Assembly: GCF_021730305.1 (NCBI RefSeq)
Contig: NZ_CP032674.1
Span: 977,001 to 1,041,000 of the forward strand
DNA: 64,000 bases
Direction: 5' to 3'
Origin: Xanthobacter sp. YC-JY1
GTDB taxonomy: Bacteria; Pseudomonadota; Alphaproteobacteria; Rhizobiales; Xanthobacteraceae
Position numbers and translations under genes: made by a program. The notes beneath the pieces were generated by a model. It was not told the origin of the DNA. It made no database searches and was given only the letters and a program-made list of their open reading frames with translations. Shown one piece after another: positions 25,910-34,352 of this stretch (its first letter is position 1; the number at the start of each line of letters is the position of its first letter).

Positions 25910-26872
25910 TCACATCCGCGTCGCGATTTCCCGCTCCACATCATCGATGGCGGACATGACTTCGCCCGTGGCGGTCTGGTGCACCATGTGCCCGCCGCCC
26001 TTGATCCGCCGGAACGTACTGCCCGGAATATCGTCGTGAAGCCGGCTCGACTGGTCGTCGATATCCACGATGCGGTCGCCCTCGCCGGCCACGATGGCCA
26101 CGGGCATTCTGAGATCGCCATACTTCTCGCTGGCACCGTAGGCGGCCGGAATCATCAGCATCGCCTCGGCGGCCGAGGCCCGCAGCTGCGACGGGCGCAG
26201 AGCCATGTCGCGCGGGAAGGCGCCGAATTTGGCAGGAACTGCCGCCGGCCCGAACAGGGTGCGCAGCATCTTGGGCCACATCAGCCAGCCGAGGAGCGGC
26301 GACACCGTATAGCGCAGCACATCGCCGAAGCCCGGCACCGCAGGAGCCCCCATCGCAAGCGCGTCAGCCCGGAAGCCGGGGTAGTAATAGCCGGAAGCGA
26401 GGACGAGACCGGCAACCGCCTGCGGGTAGTCAGCAGCCAGCCTGACCGCGACGCAGGCACCCCATGAGTGGCCGAACAGGAGAAAGCGCGGCACGCCGAG
26501 CTGGAGCAGCGCCTTGTGGAATAGCGCGGCCTGCGCTTCCGCTGTCCAGATGGTGGCGCGCGGACGGGAGCTGTGGCCGAACCCGGGACGGTCGAACGCG
26601 ATCACACGGTGGTGGTTCGCCGCCAGATCCAGGAGGCCGCTGGACTCAAGGTCATCGATCGAAACCCCGTTCCCATGCAGCAGCACGAGCGGCTGGCCAG
26701 TCCCGCGCTCCACATAATGAAGCCGCACCCCGTCCACCTCGATGAACTTGCCGTTCGGCGGATTGTTGCGCTCGGTCTTGCGCGCAATCAGCGCGTTGGC
26801 GACAACGGCGGCCACCGTGGCGGCCACTCCGGCAGCAAGATATATTTGGGTGTTGGTGGGGCGTGACGACAT
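25910..26872 (-). CDS. Alpha/beta hydrolase with N-terminal membrane anchor
   Basis: 320 residues from ATG 26872 (GGAG 8 bases upstream). Residues about 8-27 form a single hydrophobic helix, then a cytoplasm- or periplasm-facing hydrolase domain: LVLLHGNGVSIDDL (oxyanion HG), nucleophile Ser136 in GHSWG, an Asp in the GEGDRIVDID stretch and His in KGGGHMVHQ. Substrate is not predictable. It carries a perfect EcfG-type promoter (GGAAC-N16-CGTT) 65-89 bases upstream, so it is probably part of the general stress response. It is divergent from the catalase gene and convergent with the esterase gene. Confidence 0.85.
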   Translation of the reverse strand: MSSRPTNTQIYLAAGVAATVAAVVANALIARKTERNNPPNGKFIEVDGVRLHYVERGTGQPLVLLHGNGVSIDDLESSGLLDLAANHHRVIAFDRPGFGHSSRPRATIWTAEAQAALFHKALLQLGVPRFLLFGHSWGACVAVRLAADYPQAVAGLVLASGYYYPGFRADALAMGAPAVPGFGDVLRYTVSPLLGWLMWPKMLRTLFGPAAVPAKFGAFPRDMALRPSQLRASAAEAMLMIPAAYGASEKYGDLRMPVAIVAGEGDRIVDIDDQSSRLHDDIPGSTFRRIKGGGHMVHQTATGEVMSAIDDVEREIATRM

Positions 26873-26936
26873 GATGAGCACTCCGTGATGGCATGCTCGA
26901 TAACCCGCCAAACGAGAAATATAGCAGCTTTCAACG

Positions 26937-26961
26937 AACGCCCACCACCACGCGCGGTTCC
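26937..26961 (-). promoter_or_regulatory. EcfG general stress promoter
   Basis: On the minus strand GGAAC (26961-26957) is followed by exactly 16 bases and CGTT (26940-26937). This is a full match to the alphaproteobacterial EcfG sigma-factor consensus GGAAC-N16/17-CGTT. It reads toward the alpha/beta hydrolase, whose start codon is 65 bases downstream. Confidence 0.75.
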
Positions 26962-26993
26962 TGTATTTATAGGCGGGCACAACCCGAATTTTG

Positions 26994-27018
26994 GGAACTT
27001 AGCGAAATCCCTCGCATT
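26994..27018 (+). promoter_or_regulatory. Possible EcfG promoter of the catalase gene (one mismatch)
   Basis: GGAAC at 26994-26998, 16-base spacer, then CATT at 27015-27018 (CGTT expected). It lies 45 bases before the catalase ATG. The single mismatch in the -10 element leaves it uncertain. Confidence 0.4.
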
Positions 27019-27062
27019 GAATTGAGCGCTCGCGCGCGAAATACTTTCGCGAAGGAAATCCA

Positions 27063-29174
27063 ATGGCTAAAAAATCGGGCTTGTCCTCTGGCAAGCCGGC
27101 GACTGTCCATGACCAGAAGCTTCAGCGTGGGGCGGGCGGCGAGCTTCACCAGCTGGCGGGCGGCGACATCCCTGTGCTCACCACCGCCCAGGGCGGTCCC
27201 GTCGCTGATGATCAGAACACCCTCAGGATTGGCTCTCGCGGTCCCGCCCTGCTCGAGGACTTTCACTTCCGCGAGAAGATCTTCCATTTCGATCACGAGC
27301 GCATTCCCGAGCGGGTCGTCCATGCCCGCGGCTACGGCGCCCACGGTTTCTTCGAAACCTACGAGTCGCTTGCGGACTACACCCGCGCCGACCTCTTCCA
27401 GCGCGCGGGCGAAAAGACGCCGGCCTTCGTGCGCTTCTCTACCGTCGCCGGCTCCAAGGGCTCCTTCGATCTCGCCCGTGACGTGCGAGGCTTCGCGGTC
27501 AAGATCTACACCAAGGAAGGCAATTGGGATCTCGTCGGCAACAATATCCCGGTCTTCTTCATCCAGGATGCGATCAAGTTTCCGGACATCATTCACGCCG
27601 TGAAGCCCGAGCCTGACCGCGGCTTTCCCCAGGCTCAATCGGCGCACGACAATTTCTGGGACTTCATTTCGCTGACCCCGGAATCCATGCATATGATCAT
27701 GTGGGTCATGTCCGACCGGGCCATTCCGCGCTCGTTCCGCTTCATGGAGGGCTTCGGCGTCCACACCTTCCGGCTGCTGAATGCCAAGGACGAATCCACC
27801 TTCGTCAAGTTCATCTGGAAGCCCAAGCTCGGCCTGCAGTCCGTCGTCTGGAACGAGGCGGTGAAGATCAACGGCGCCGATCCCGATTTCCACCGCCGCG
27901 ACCTGTGGGAGGCCATCCAGTCCGGCAATTTTCCGGAGTGGGAGCTGTGCGTGCAGCTGTTCGACCAGGACTTCGCGGATAGTTTCGATTTCGACGTGCT
28001 CGACCCGACCAAGCTCATTCCGGAGGAGCTCATCAAGCCGGTCCCCGTCGGCCGGCTGGTGCTGGACCGGATGCCGGAGAACTTCTTCGCCGAGACCGAG
28101 CAGGTCGCCTTCATGACGCAGAACGTGCCGCCGGGCATCGATTTTTCCAACGATCCGTTGCTTCAGGGCCGCAACTTTTCCTATCTGGACACCCAGCTCA
28201 AACGCCTCGGCAGCCCGAACTTCACGCACATCCCCATCAACGCCCCCAAATGCCCGTTCGCCCATTTCCAGCAGGACGGGCACATGGCGATGCGAAATCC
28301 CGTCGGGCGCACGAACTATGAACCTAATTCGCGGGGCGAGGGGCCGCGCGAGGACCCTGTCCGAGGCTTCCGGTCGTTTCGCGAAGAGGTTGACGGACCG
28401 AAGGTGCGCCAGCGCGCCGAGAGCTTCGCCGACCACTACAGCCAGGCCCGGCAGTTCTTCAACAGCCAGACCGTGCCGGAGCAGAAGCACATCGCCATGG
28501 CGCTGACCTTCGAGCTCAGCAAGGTCGAGGCGGTGCCCATCCGGGAGCGGATGGTCGCGCACCTTCTGGTGATCGACGAGGCGCTGGGGGCCGCTGTGGC
28601 CGACAAGCTCGGCATGGATCCCCTGCCAAAGCCCGCCGATGCGGCTGTGTCGCCCCGCGATGACCTGCCGGCGTCTCCGGCCCTCAGCATCATCCTGAAC
28701 GGCCCGGAGAGCTTCACCGGCCGCAAGGTGGGGGCGCTCGTCAGCAACGGCTGCGACGCGGGCCTGCTGAAGAAGCTGCGGGCTGCGGTGGAGAAGGAAG
28801 GGGCAATGATGGAACTGGTCGCGCCCAAGGTCGGGGGCGTCGAGGCCTCGGATGGCAGCCGGCTTCCCGCCCATCACATGATCGATGGCGGTCCTTCCGT
28901 GCTGTTCGATGCCGTGGTGCTGCTGCTGTCGGAGGAGGGGGCCGAGCGATTGACGGGCGAGGCGGCGGCGCGCGACTTCGTGGCGGACGCATTCGCCCAC
29001 TGCAAGTTCATCGGCTTCACGACCGGTGCCGTGCCGCTCCTCGCCAAGGCTGGCGTCGCGCCTGATGCGGATGAGGGAATGATTGCCCTGGAGGGCGCCT
29101 CCGCCGTCCCCGGCTTCATCGAGAGCTGCCGGAAGCTGCGCCTGTGGGCGCGGGAGGGGAGCGTGAAGCTCTGA
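27063..29174 (+). CDS. katE: Large-subunit catalase (KatE / HPII type)
   Basis: 703 residues, the long monofunctional catalase class with an extra C-terminal flavodoxin-like domain (about 540-700; [20 protein letters not shown]). Active-site parts are intact: distal His87 in [12 protein letters not shown], Asn160 in [10 protein letters not shown], and haem-ligand Tyr374 in [12 protein letters not shown]. It breaks hydrogen peroxide into water and oxygen in the cytoplasm. AAGGAA precedes the ATG. The gene is divergent from an EcfG-controlled hydrolase and is followed by other stress genes, fitting a stationary-phase or general-stress role. Confidence 0.96.
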   Translation: MAKKSGLSSGKPATVHDQKLQRGAGGELHQLAGGDIPVLTTAQGGPVADDQNTLRIGSRGPALLEDFHFREKIFHFDHERIPERVVHARGYGAHGFFETYESLADYTRADLFQRAGEKTPAFVRFSTVAGSKGSFDLARDVRGFAVKIYTKEGNWDLVGNNIPVFFIQDAIKFPDIIHAVKPEPDRGFPQAQSAHDNFWDFISLTPESMHMIMWVMSDRAIPRSFRFMEGFGVHTFRLLNAKDESTFVKFIWKPKLGLQSVVWNEAVKINGADPDFHRRDLWEAIQSGNFPEWELCVQLFDQDFADSFDFDVLDPTKLIPEELIKPVPVGRLVLDRMPENFFAETEQVAFMTQNVPPGIDFSNDPLLQGRNFSYLDTQLKRLGSPNFTHIPINAPKCPFAHFQQDGHMAMRNPVGRTNYEPNSRGEGPREDPVRGFRSFREEVDGPKVRQRAESFADHYSQARQFFNSQTVPEQKHIAMALTFELSKVEAVPIRERMVAHLLVIDEALGAAVADKLGMDPLPKPADAAVSPRDDLPASPALSIILNGPESFTGRKVGALVSNGCDAGLLKKLRAAVEKEGAMMELVAPKVGGVEASDGSRLPAHHMIDGGPSVLFDAVVLLLSEEGAERLTGEAAARDFVADAFAHCKFIGFTTGAVPLLAKAGVAPDADEGMIALEGASAVPGFIESCRKLRLWAREGSVKL

Positions 29175-29191
29175 GGCTCTAGTTCAAAGAA

Positions 29192-29226
29192 GGGCATCGG
29201 CGGGGCTGAAAGCCCCGCCGATGCCC
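29192..29226. terminator. Perfect 16-bp hairpin between convergent genes
   Basis: GGGCATCGGCGGGGCT (29192-29207), loop GAA, and its exact complement at 29211-29226. It starts 18 bases after the catalase stop and ends 6 bases before the stop of the convergent membrane-protein gene. No T-run follows on the plus strand; TTCTTTG follows on the minus strand. Confidence 0.7.
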
Positions 29227-29231
29227 GGCAC

Positions 29232-30158
29232 TCAGCGCGACATGCCGAGATACAGCGCCTCGTCGTCATCCCTCTGCCGCCCACCCATGGCGGCGGCGAC
29301 ACCGGCGACGAATGCGCCGACCAGCAGAGACAGGGCACCGAGAAGCGCGAACAAGGCTCCGGCCTTGCGGGCGGTGTCGGCCGCCTTCTGCGCCTTCACC
29401 TTCGCCGCCTCGGCCTGCGCCAGCACGGCATTCACCCGCTCGGTCGCTTCGGCCGGGGAGAGGCCGGTGCGCGCGGCCACGAGCTGGCCGAGATAGGCCC
29501 GGTCTGCCGCGGAGACTTCGCCTGCCGCCGCACTCGCCGTCAGGATGCGCGACGCCTGTGCCACCGCGGCCGCGTCACCTTCGCCTTCGGGAGCCGCCAG
29601 CCTGGCCGGATCGGCCGGGCGGAACAGCGTGTCGACGAAGTAGGAGACGGCGTCGGTTGCGCTGCCCGATCCCGCATTGGCAGCGGCACCGGCGGACGCG
29701 CCCATGGCCGCACCGGAAGCGACGTTGGACGCGGCACGAACGCCCGTTCCCACCGCTGACGACATGGCGGAACCGAGCAGGCCGGCAACCAGCAGCGTGG
29801 CGACCGCCCAAGCCATGAAGCCATGGGCCGTATCCCGGAAGAACGTCTCATCGCTATGGACGCCAACCCGCTTGGTTCGCAGCCGTCCGGTGAGATAGCC
29901 GCCGAAACCCGCCGAAAGCCACTGGACGATCACCAGCCAGATGACCGTGGAGACGGCGAAGGTGGTGATGCTGGCGCTCTCGCCGGCCCAGGGCGAGGCC
30001 ATGGTCAGCCCCAAGCCCGAGCCGAGGAGCATCAGGGTCAAGGTGAGGGTGGCGGCAGCCAGGGCGCCGGCGAAGATCGCGCCCCAGCTGACCGCCGATG
30101 GGGACGGCTCCACGGCGGCCGCGATGGCAGGCACCGGTGGTGCGTAGGTGGATGACAT
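29232..30158 (-). CDS. Hypothetical membrane protein with central Ala/Gly-rich segment
   Basis: 308 residues. Hydrophobic helices appear at about 25-50 (WGAIFAGALAAATLTLTLMLLG), 65-90, 110-135 and 275-295, with a Gly/Ala-rich region around 130-165 and a helical Ala/Glu-rich stretch around 195-265. The protein ends in RDDDEALYLGMSR. Similar proteins occur in rhizobia without a known role; the first helix block resembles stress-induced small membrane proteins. It starts 9 bases after the stop of a 25-residue peptide gene and is probably cotranscribed with it and the YciE-type gene. Confidence 0.75.
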   Translation of the reverse strand: MSSTYAPPVPAIAAAVEPSPSAVSWGAIFAGALAAATLTLTLMLLGSGLGLTMASPWAGESASITTFAVSTVIWLVIVQWLSAGFGGYLTGRLRTKRVGVHSDETFFRDTAHGFMAWAVATLLVAGLLGSAMSSAVGTGVRAASNVASGAAMGASAGAAANAGSGSATDAVSYFVDTLFRPADPARLAAPEGEGDAAAVAQASRILTASAAAGEVSAADRAYLGQLVAARTGLSPAEATERVNAVLAQAEAAKVKAQKAADTARKAGALFALLGALSLLVGAFVAGVAAAMGGRQRDDDEALYLGMSR

Positions 30159-30167
30159 GCGGTCCCC

Positions 30168-30245
30168 CTATCGCATGAACAGAGCGAGAAGAATGATGAT
30201 CGGGATCGGAATCCCCAGCAGCCACAGTAGAATGCCTCGACCCAT
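30168..30245 (-). CDS. 25-residue membrane peptide
   Basis: A 26-codon gene: ATG at 30245, TAG at 30168, with GGAGAC 5 bases upstream of the start. The product opens MGRGILLWLLG, continues with an IPIPIIILLALF stretch and ends MR, so it is almost entirely one hydrophobic helix with a Pro-containing kink. Tiny peptides of this MGRGILLWLLGIP form are, as far as I recall, common in rhizobial genomes next to stress genes. The tight packing (70 bases after yciE, 9 before the membrane-protein gene) and good ribosome-binding site support a real gene. Confidence 0.65.
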   Translation of the reverse strand: MGRGILLWLLGIPIPIIILLALFMR

Positions 30246-30315
30246 GGGTGGTCTCCTTGAATGAACGTGGTGGGAAAGCGAGGCGGCCGCCGATAAGCGC
30301 GGTGGCCGCTCTGGA

Positions 30316-30813
30316 TCAGGCGGCCTTGGCGATGGCGTTGGCAGACTTATCCGCGAGCGCGGTCAGCGACTTGTCGGTCTGGGTCTCTTCGGCCAGCGTA
30401 TGCTGGAGCAGGGCGGCGACATCGGTCAGCCCGAGCACCTCGGCCCAGCGCTTGAGCGTGCCGTAGCGGGTGATCTCGTAATGCTCGACCGCCTGGGCCG
30501 AGGAGATGAGGCCTGCGTCGATGGCCGGCGAACCCTTGAAGTTCTCGATGATCTCCTCGCCTTCGGCGACGATGCCCTCGATGGCATCACAGGTTTTGCC
30601 CTGCGCGCGCTTGCCGATGAGCTCGAAGACCTGCTGCAGGCGTTCGACCTGGCCTTCGGTCTCGTCCTTGTGCTTCTCGAACGCCGCCTTCAGCTCCGGC
30701 GAAGAGGCGGCGCGCGCCATCTTGGGAAGCGTCTTCAGGATCTTCCGCTCGGCGTAATAGATGTCCTTGAGCGTGTCGTGGAACAGATCTTCCAGCGTTT
30801 TTTCGCGGATCAT
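30316..30813 (-). CDS. YciE-type ferritin-like protein (DUF892)
   Basis: 165 residues, full length for DUF892/YciE. It opens with EKTLEDLFHDTLKDIYYAERKILKTLPKM and has the repeated four-helix pattern with Glu and His residues that can bind a di-metal centre (ELKAAFEKHKDETEGQ; VEHYEITRYGTL; LAEETQTDKSL). Members are induced by general stress and stationary phase in enterobacteria and rhizobia; the biochemical role is unsettled. It heads a three-gene minus-strand run. Upstream, GGAAC at 30903-30899 on the minus strand is followed after 17 bases by GCTT, only a weak EcfG-like promoter. Confidence 0.9.
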   Translation of the reverse strand: MIREKTLEDLFHDTLKDIYYAERKILKTLPKMARAASSPELKAAFEKHKDETEGQVERLQQVFELIGKRAQGKTCDAIEGIVAEGEEIIENFKGSPAIDAGLISSAQAVEHYEITRYGTLKRWAEVLGLTDVAALLQHTLAEETQTDKSLTALADKSANAIAKAA

Positions 30814-31133
30814 GGGGTGTGTCCTTCGTCGTGCAGTATTGCACCGCCTTTCCCGAACGCGAAAAAAGCAGAATATAAAGCAGCCGGATGCCAGTTTTGT
30901 TCCCGCGTCAATCCCGTAAATAATCCAGATATATGAAATAGATCGGCGGGCAGATTGCTGCCGAGATCAAGTTTGAGCATCGTATGTCGAGCATTGATGC
31001 AGATGCGTCAGCTTAATTGGCGTGTCTGCATCTTTTAATCTCGCTCTCGCGGCCTATGTATTTGAAGATCGCGGAGGCGATCTGTACATCAGGTCCAGTC
31101 GCCGTGCGGTGAGCCGATAACAGGAGAGCTGCC
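30814..31133. other. Divergent intergenic region, yciE / csbD, with two small hairpins
   Basis: 320 bases without a gene, AT-rich near 30870-30960. It holds GATGCAGA (30996-31003) paired with TCTGCATC (31025-31032) across 21 bases and followed by TTTT, and a GATCGC-GGAG-GCGATC stem at 31067-31082. The first could be a terminator of a short transcript or an operator; neither is assigned. Confidence 0.45.
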
Positions 31134-31313
31134 ATGTATAAGGATCGTGTCGCTGGTGCCGCCAAGCAGGTGAAGGGCACCATCAAGGAAGCCGCCGGCA
31201 AGGTGACGGGCGACGTCAAGACCGAAGCCGAAGGCAAGGCCGAAAAGTCCGCCGGCAAGGTCCAGAATGCGGTGGGTGGCGCCAAGGATGCCGCCCGCGA
31301 CGCCCTGAAGTGA
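31134..31313 (+). CDS. CsbD family stress protein
   Basis: 59 residues: MYKDRVAGAAKQVKGTIKE at the start, then repeated AAGKVTGD and EGKAEKSAGKV units. This Lys/Ala/Gly-rich repeat pattern is diagnostic of CsbD, a small soluble general-stress protein (sigma-B dependent in Bacillus, EcfG dependent in several rhizobia) with no defined biochemical activity. CAGGAGAG lies 6 bases before the ATG. No GGAAC-type element was found in the plus strand upstream, so its control here is not clear. Confidence 0.93.
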   Translation: MYKDRVAGAAKQVKGTIKEAAGKVTGDVKTEAEGKAEKSAGKVQNAVGGAKDAARDALK

Positions 31314-31505
31314 TCCGGCGAGACGCGGGCCCTGCAGGCCTTGTCCGGCTTGCCGGCGGAATGATCTGACCAGATCCGCCCCTCTGCATCCGGCCGTGCC
31401 CCGCGGCCGGATGCGGCGCATCCGCGCACGTCGCGTTTGCTTTCCGTGCTGTGATCGGGCGAACTGGTCCCCGGGGACCTCGTTTTCGCCACACAGGGAA
31501 GCGCC

Positions 31506-33038
31506 ATGGACACCGATGTTCCCAACGAGGCAGCCCTGCGCCAGCGGGTCGATCGACGCCAGCTTCAGCAGATCATCGCCGGGCTCGCCGAAGGGATCGT
31601 GCTGATCGATCCGGTCGATGGCATCGTGTGGGCGAACGAGCGTGCGCTCGCCCTGCATGATGTGGCGGAGCTTGCCGGCCTCGGCACCACGGCGGCAGGG
31701 TATCGCAAGACCTACCTGCTCAAATATCGCAACAATCACTTCCTGACCGACAGCCAGTATCCTATCGACCGGCTGCTCGCCGGAGAGCCGTTCGAGAACC
31801 TCGTCGTGGAAATCACCAATGCCGAGAGCCCGGACGATGGCTGGCGCCGCATCTGCCGGATTGGCGGCCGCAGCCTTTCCAACACCAAGGGCGAAGCGGA
31901 ATCCCATGTTCTGGTGATCGAGGACCTGACCGATCGCTTCACAGCCGAAGAGCGCTTTGAGCGGACGTTCAACGCCAATCCGGCTCCCGCCATCATCTGC
32001 CGCCTGTCCGATCTGCGCTATGTGAAGGTCAACCAGGGCTTCCTGGAAATGACCGGCTATGCGCGAGAGGACCTGATCGGCCTCTCTGTCTATGAGCTCG
32101 ACGTTCTCGAGGGCGCGCCGAACAAGGAGACCGCCATCGCCTGCCTGCGCGAGGGACGGACCATTTCGCAGACCGAGGCCACCATTCGCGTTGCCGAAGG
32201 CGGCTCCCGCTTCGTCATTGTCGCGGGGCAGCCCATCGAGCTTGGCGATGAAGGCTGCATGCTGTTCACCTTCATGGACATGGCCGAGCGAAAGATGGCG
32301 GAAGATGCGCTCCGCCAGAGCGAAGAGCGCTTTGCCTCCGCGTTTCGGATGACGCCCCTGCCGACCGCCCTCTCCACGCGCGAAAACCTTCGGCTGCTCG
32401 ATGTGAACGCCGCGTTCGTCGCTCTGCTCGGCTACAGCGAGGAAGAGGCCGTGGGACGATCCGGTCCCGAACTGCCGATCTGGACCAGCGCGGTCGTCCG
32501 CCGCCAGATCGAGCGCAAGATCGCGGAGAGCGGAAGCTTCCGCAGCATCGAGGTGCAGCTGCGCACCAAGGCGGGGGATATCCTCGATTGCCTGATATCT
32601 GGGGAAACGGTCACCATCCACGGGCAGGACTGCCTGCTGACGGTCATCCAGGACATCACGGAGCGCAGGCGCTCGGAAGTGGAGCTCATCGCCGCCATCG
32701 AGGCCGTGATGCAGGATACTTCGTGGTTCAGCCGAACCGTCATCGAAAAGCTCGCCGAGCTGCGCCGCCCCCGGCGCTCGGACAAGCCGCGGGTGGGTCT
32801 TGCCGATCTGACGGCCCGGGAGCAGGAAATCCTCGGCTTCATGTGCGAGGGACTGGCGGATGCCGATATCGTCAAGAAGCTGGGCCTGACGCGCAACACG
32901 GTCCGCAACCACATCGCCCGCATCTACAGCAAGGCCGACGTCCACAGCCGCACGGCAGCGGTGGTCTGGGCACGCGAGCGCGGTTTCACCGGCACGCCGG
33001 GCAAAAAGGCATCTCCGCCCACACGCCCCAGGCGGTGA
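31506..33038 (+). CDS. Triple-PAS regulator with LuxR-type HTH output
   Basis: 510 residues. Three PAS-like sensor modules are visible (about 18-135, 145-265 and 275-400; the second has YVKVNQGFLEMTGYAREDLIG and the third LLDVNAAFVALLGYSEEEAVG). A LuxR/GerE helix-turn-helix ends the protein (about 430-495; LTAREQEILGFMCEGLADADIVKKLGLTRNTVRNHIARIYSK). There is no kinase or receiver domain, so it is a one-component cytoplasmic regulator sensing a small ligand or redox cofactor. It lies upstream of a GAF/HisKA_2 kinase; both face away from the YciE genes. The regulated genes are unknown. Confidence 0.85.
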   Translation: MDTDVPNEAALRQRVDRRQLQQIIAGLAEGIVLIDPVDGIVWANERALALHDVAELAGLGTTAAGYRKTYLLKYRNNHFLTDSQYPIDRLLAGEPFENLVVEITNAESPDDGWRRICRIGGRSLSNTKGEAESHVLVIEDLTDRFTAEERFERTFNANPAPAIICRLSDLRYVKVNQGFLEMTGYAREDLIGLSVYELDVLEGAPNKETAIACLREGRTISQTEATIRVAEGGSRFVIVAGQPIELGDEGCMLFTFMDMAERKMAEDALRQSEERFASAFRMTPLPTALSTRENLRLLDVNAAFVALLGYSEEEAVGRSGPELPIWTSAVVRRQIERKIAESGSFRSIEVQLRTKAGDILDCLISGETVTIHGQDCLLTVIQDITERRRSEVELIAAIEAVMQDTSWFSRTVIEKLAELRRPRRSDKPRVGLADLTAREQEILGFMCEGLADADIVKKLGLTRNTVRNHIARIYSKADVHSRTAAVVWARERGFTGTPGKKASPPTRPRR

Positions 33039-33050
33039 AGGGGCGCAGGC

Positions 33051-33070
33051 GCATCAGTTCGCACTGATGC
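33051..33070 (+). terminator. Short hairpin after the PAS/LuxR gene
   Basis: GCATCAG (33051-33057), loop TTCGCA, CTGATGC (33064-33070), 12 bases after the stop codon. No T-run follows, so termination would be weak. Confidence 0.4.
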
Positions 33071-33184
33071 AGCCGGCTCTATGGCAGTGGTCCCCCAAAG
33101 CCTAGTTTGATCGGCAGGAAAGCCGATGCTTTCCGTTGCCCCCACCAATGGGAGCGGATCGACGGGGACCAAGGAACGTCACGC

Positions 33185-34351
33185 ATGAACCAGTCCGTTC
33201 CTCGTTCCCTCGAAGATGGCCTGGCCACGCCGGTCCCGCGCGGCCGGATGGCTGCGCCGGGCGAGGCGGCACTGGATCAGATCGTTGGACTGGCGGCCCT
33301 GCTGTGCGAGGCGCCCATGTCCGTGTTCACGCTCGTGGACGATGATCATCCGCAGGGAACAAGCCTCGGCTTCGGCTTCGCGCCGCACGAGGTGCCGAGC
33401 GACATGGCTCTGTTCGCCGAGGCCGTCCAGCAGGGCGGCATCTTGATCGTGCCGGACCTGACCCAGGACCCGCGGTTCAACACGCTTGCGTGCGTCACCC
33501 GCGCGCCCTTCCTGCGCTCTTACGCCGGTGTGCCGCTGGAAATGTCGGAGGGGCAGGGCGCCGGAACCCTGTGCGTCGTCGGACACAGCCCCCGCGATCT
33601 CACCCCTGTCCAGCGACTGGCTCTGCAGTCGTTGGCGCGGCACGCCTCGACGGAACTTGGCCTGAGACGGAGCCTCGACGCCGAGCGCGCGGCGCGGATC
33701 GAAGTCGCGCGACTGCTGTCGGAACGAAACGACCTGCTGGCCCGCAACGACGTCCTGAGGCGGGAAGCGGATCACCGGGTGAAGAACTCGCTCCAGCTGG
33801 TCGCCGCCATGCTGGGGCTGCAGGCGCGCCGGCTGTCGGATGCGTCGGCGGCGAAAGCCCTTGAAGATGCGCAGCAGCGCATCGGCGGCATCGCCGCGGT
33901 GCACGAGCAGCTCTACAGAAGCTCGGGTACGGACCTCGTCGAGGTCAGCGATTTCGTGGAGGGTCTTTGCGCTGCGCTGGCGGCCAATCGTCCGGCGAAT
34001 GTGGATGCGCTCCGGGTCCACGCAGACAAGCTGACGCTCGAATCGAGCCAGGCGATGAACCTCGGCCTGCTCCTGTCGGAACTGGTCACGAACGCCTTCA
34101 AGCACGCCTATGCCGCTGGCACGCGTGGCGACGTTCGTGTCGTCCTCACCGCCGACGATCGCTGGATCGAACTGGTTGTCAGCGATGATGGCGCCGGCCT
34201 GCCCGCAGGCTTCAGTCCGGAGGGCGGCACAGGACTGGGCATGCGGCTGGTCCGCGCGGTGCTCGGCGAGTTTGGGGGAGCCATCACCGCAAAGACGGGG
34301 ACAGGCGCGACCTTTGCAATCAAGATGCCGGTGACCCTGGCTACGGGCTAG
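33185..34351 (+). CDS. GAF-domain sensor histidine kinase, HisKA_2/HWE superfamily
   Basis: 388 residues from ATG 33185 (AAGGAAC upstream). A GAF domain covers about 25-165 (LCEAPMSVFTLVDDD, YAGVPLEMSEG, GTLCVVG). After a helical linker comes the HisKA_2 phospho-acceptor motif EADHRVKNSLQL with His197, then an ATPase domain with NLGLLLSELVTNAFKHAY and GTGLGMRLVRAVLGEFGG. Kinases of this group often feed the PhyR-NepR-EcfG general stress pathway or single-domain receivers, which suits the surrounding stress genes (inference). No partner receiver gene is adjacent. Its stop is one base from the stop of the convergent LysR gene. Confidence 0.87.
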   Translation: MNQSVPRSLEDGLATPVPRGRMAAPGEAALDQIVGLAALLCEAPMSVFTLVDDDHPQGTSLGFGFAPHEVPSDMALFAEAVQQGGILIVPDLTQDPRFNTLACVTRAPFLRSYAGVPLEMSEGQGAGTLCVVGHSPRDLTPVQRLALQSLARHASTELGLRRSLDAERAARIEVARLLSERNDLLARNDVLRREADHRVKNSLQLVAAMLGLQARRLSDASAAKALEDAQQRIGGIAAVHEQLYRSSGTDLVEVSDFVEGLCAALAANRPANVDALRVHADKLTLESSQAMNLGLLLSELVTNAFKHAYAAGTRGDVRVVLTADDRWIELVVSDDGAGLPAGFSPEGGTGLGMRLVRAVLGEFGGAITAKTGTGATFAIKMPVTLATG

Positions 34352-34352
34352 C

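Noticed and set aside
33175-33201. EcfG-like GGAAC followed by CGTT at the kinase start
   Set aside because: The spacer is 18 bases and the -10 part lies inside the coding sequence, so it cannot drive this gene from its own start.
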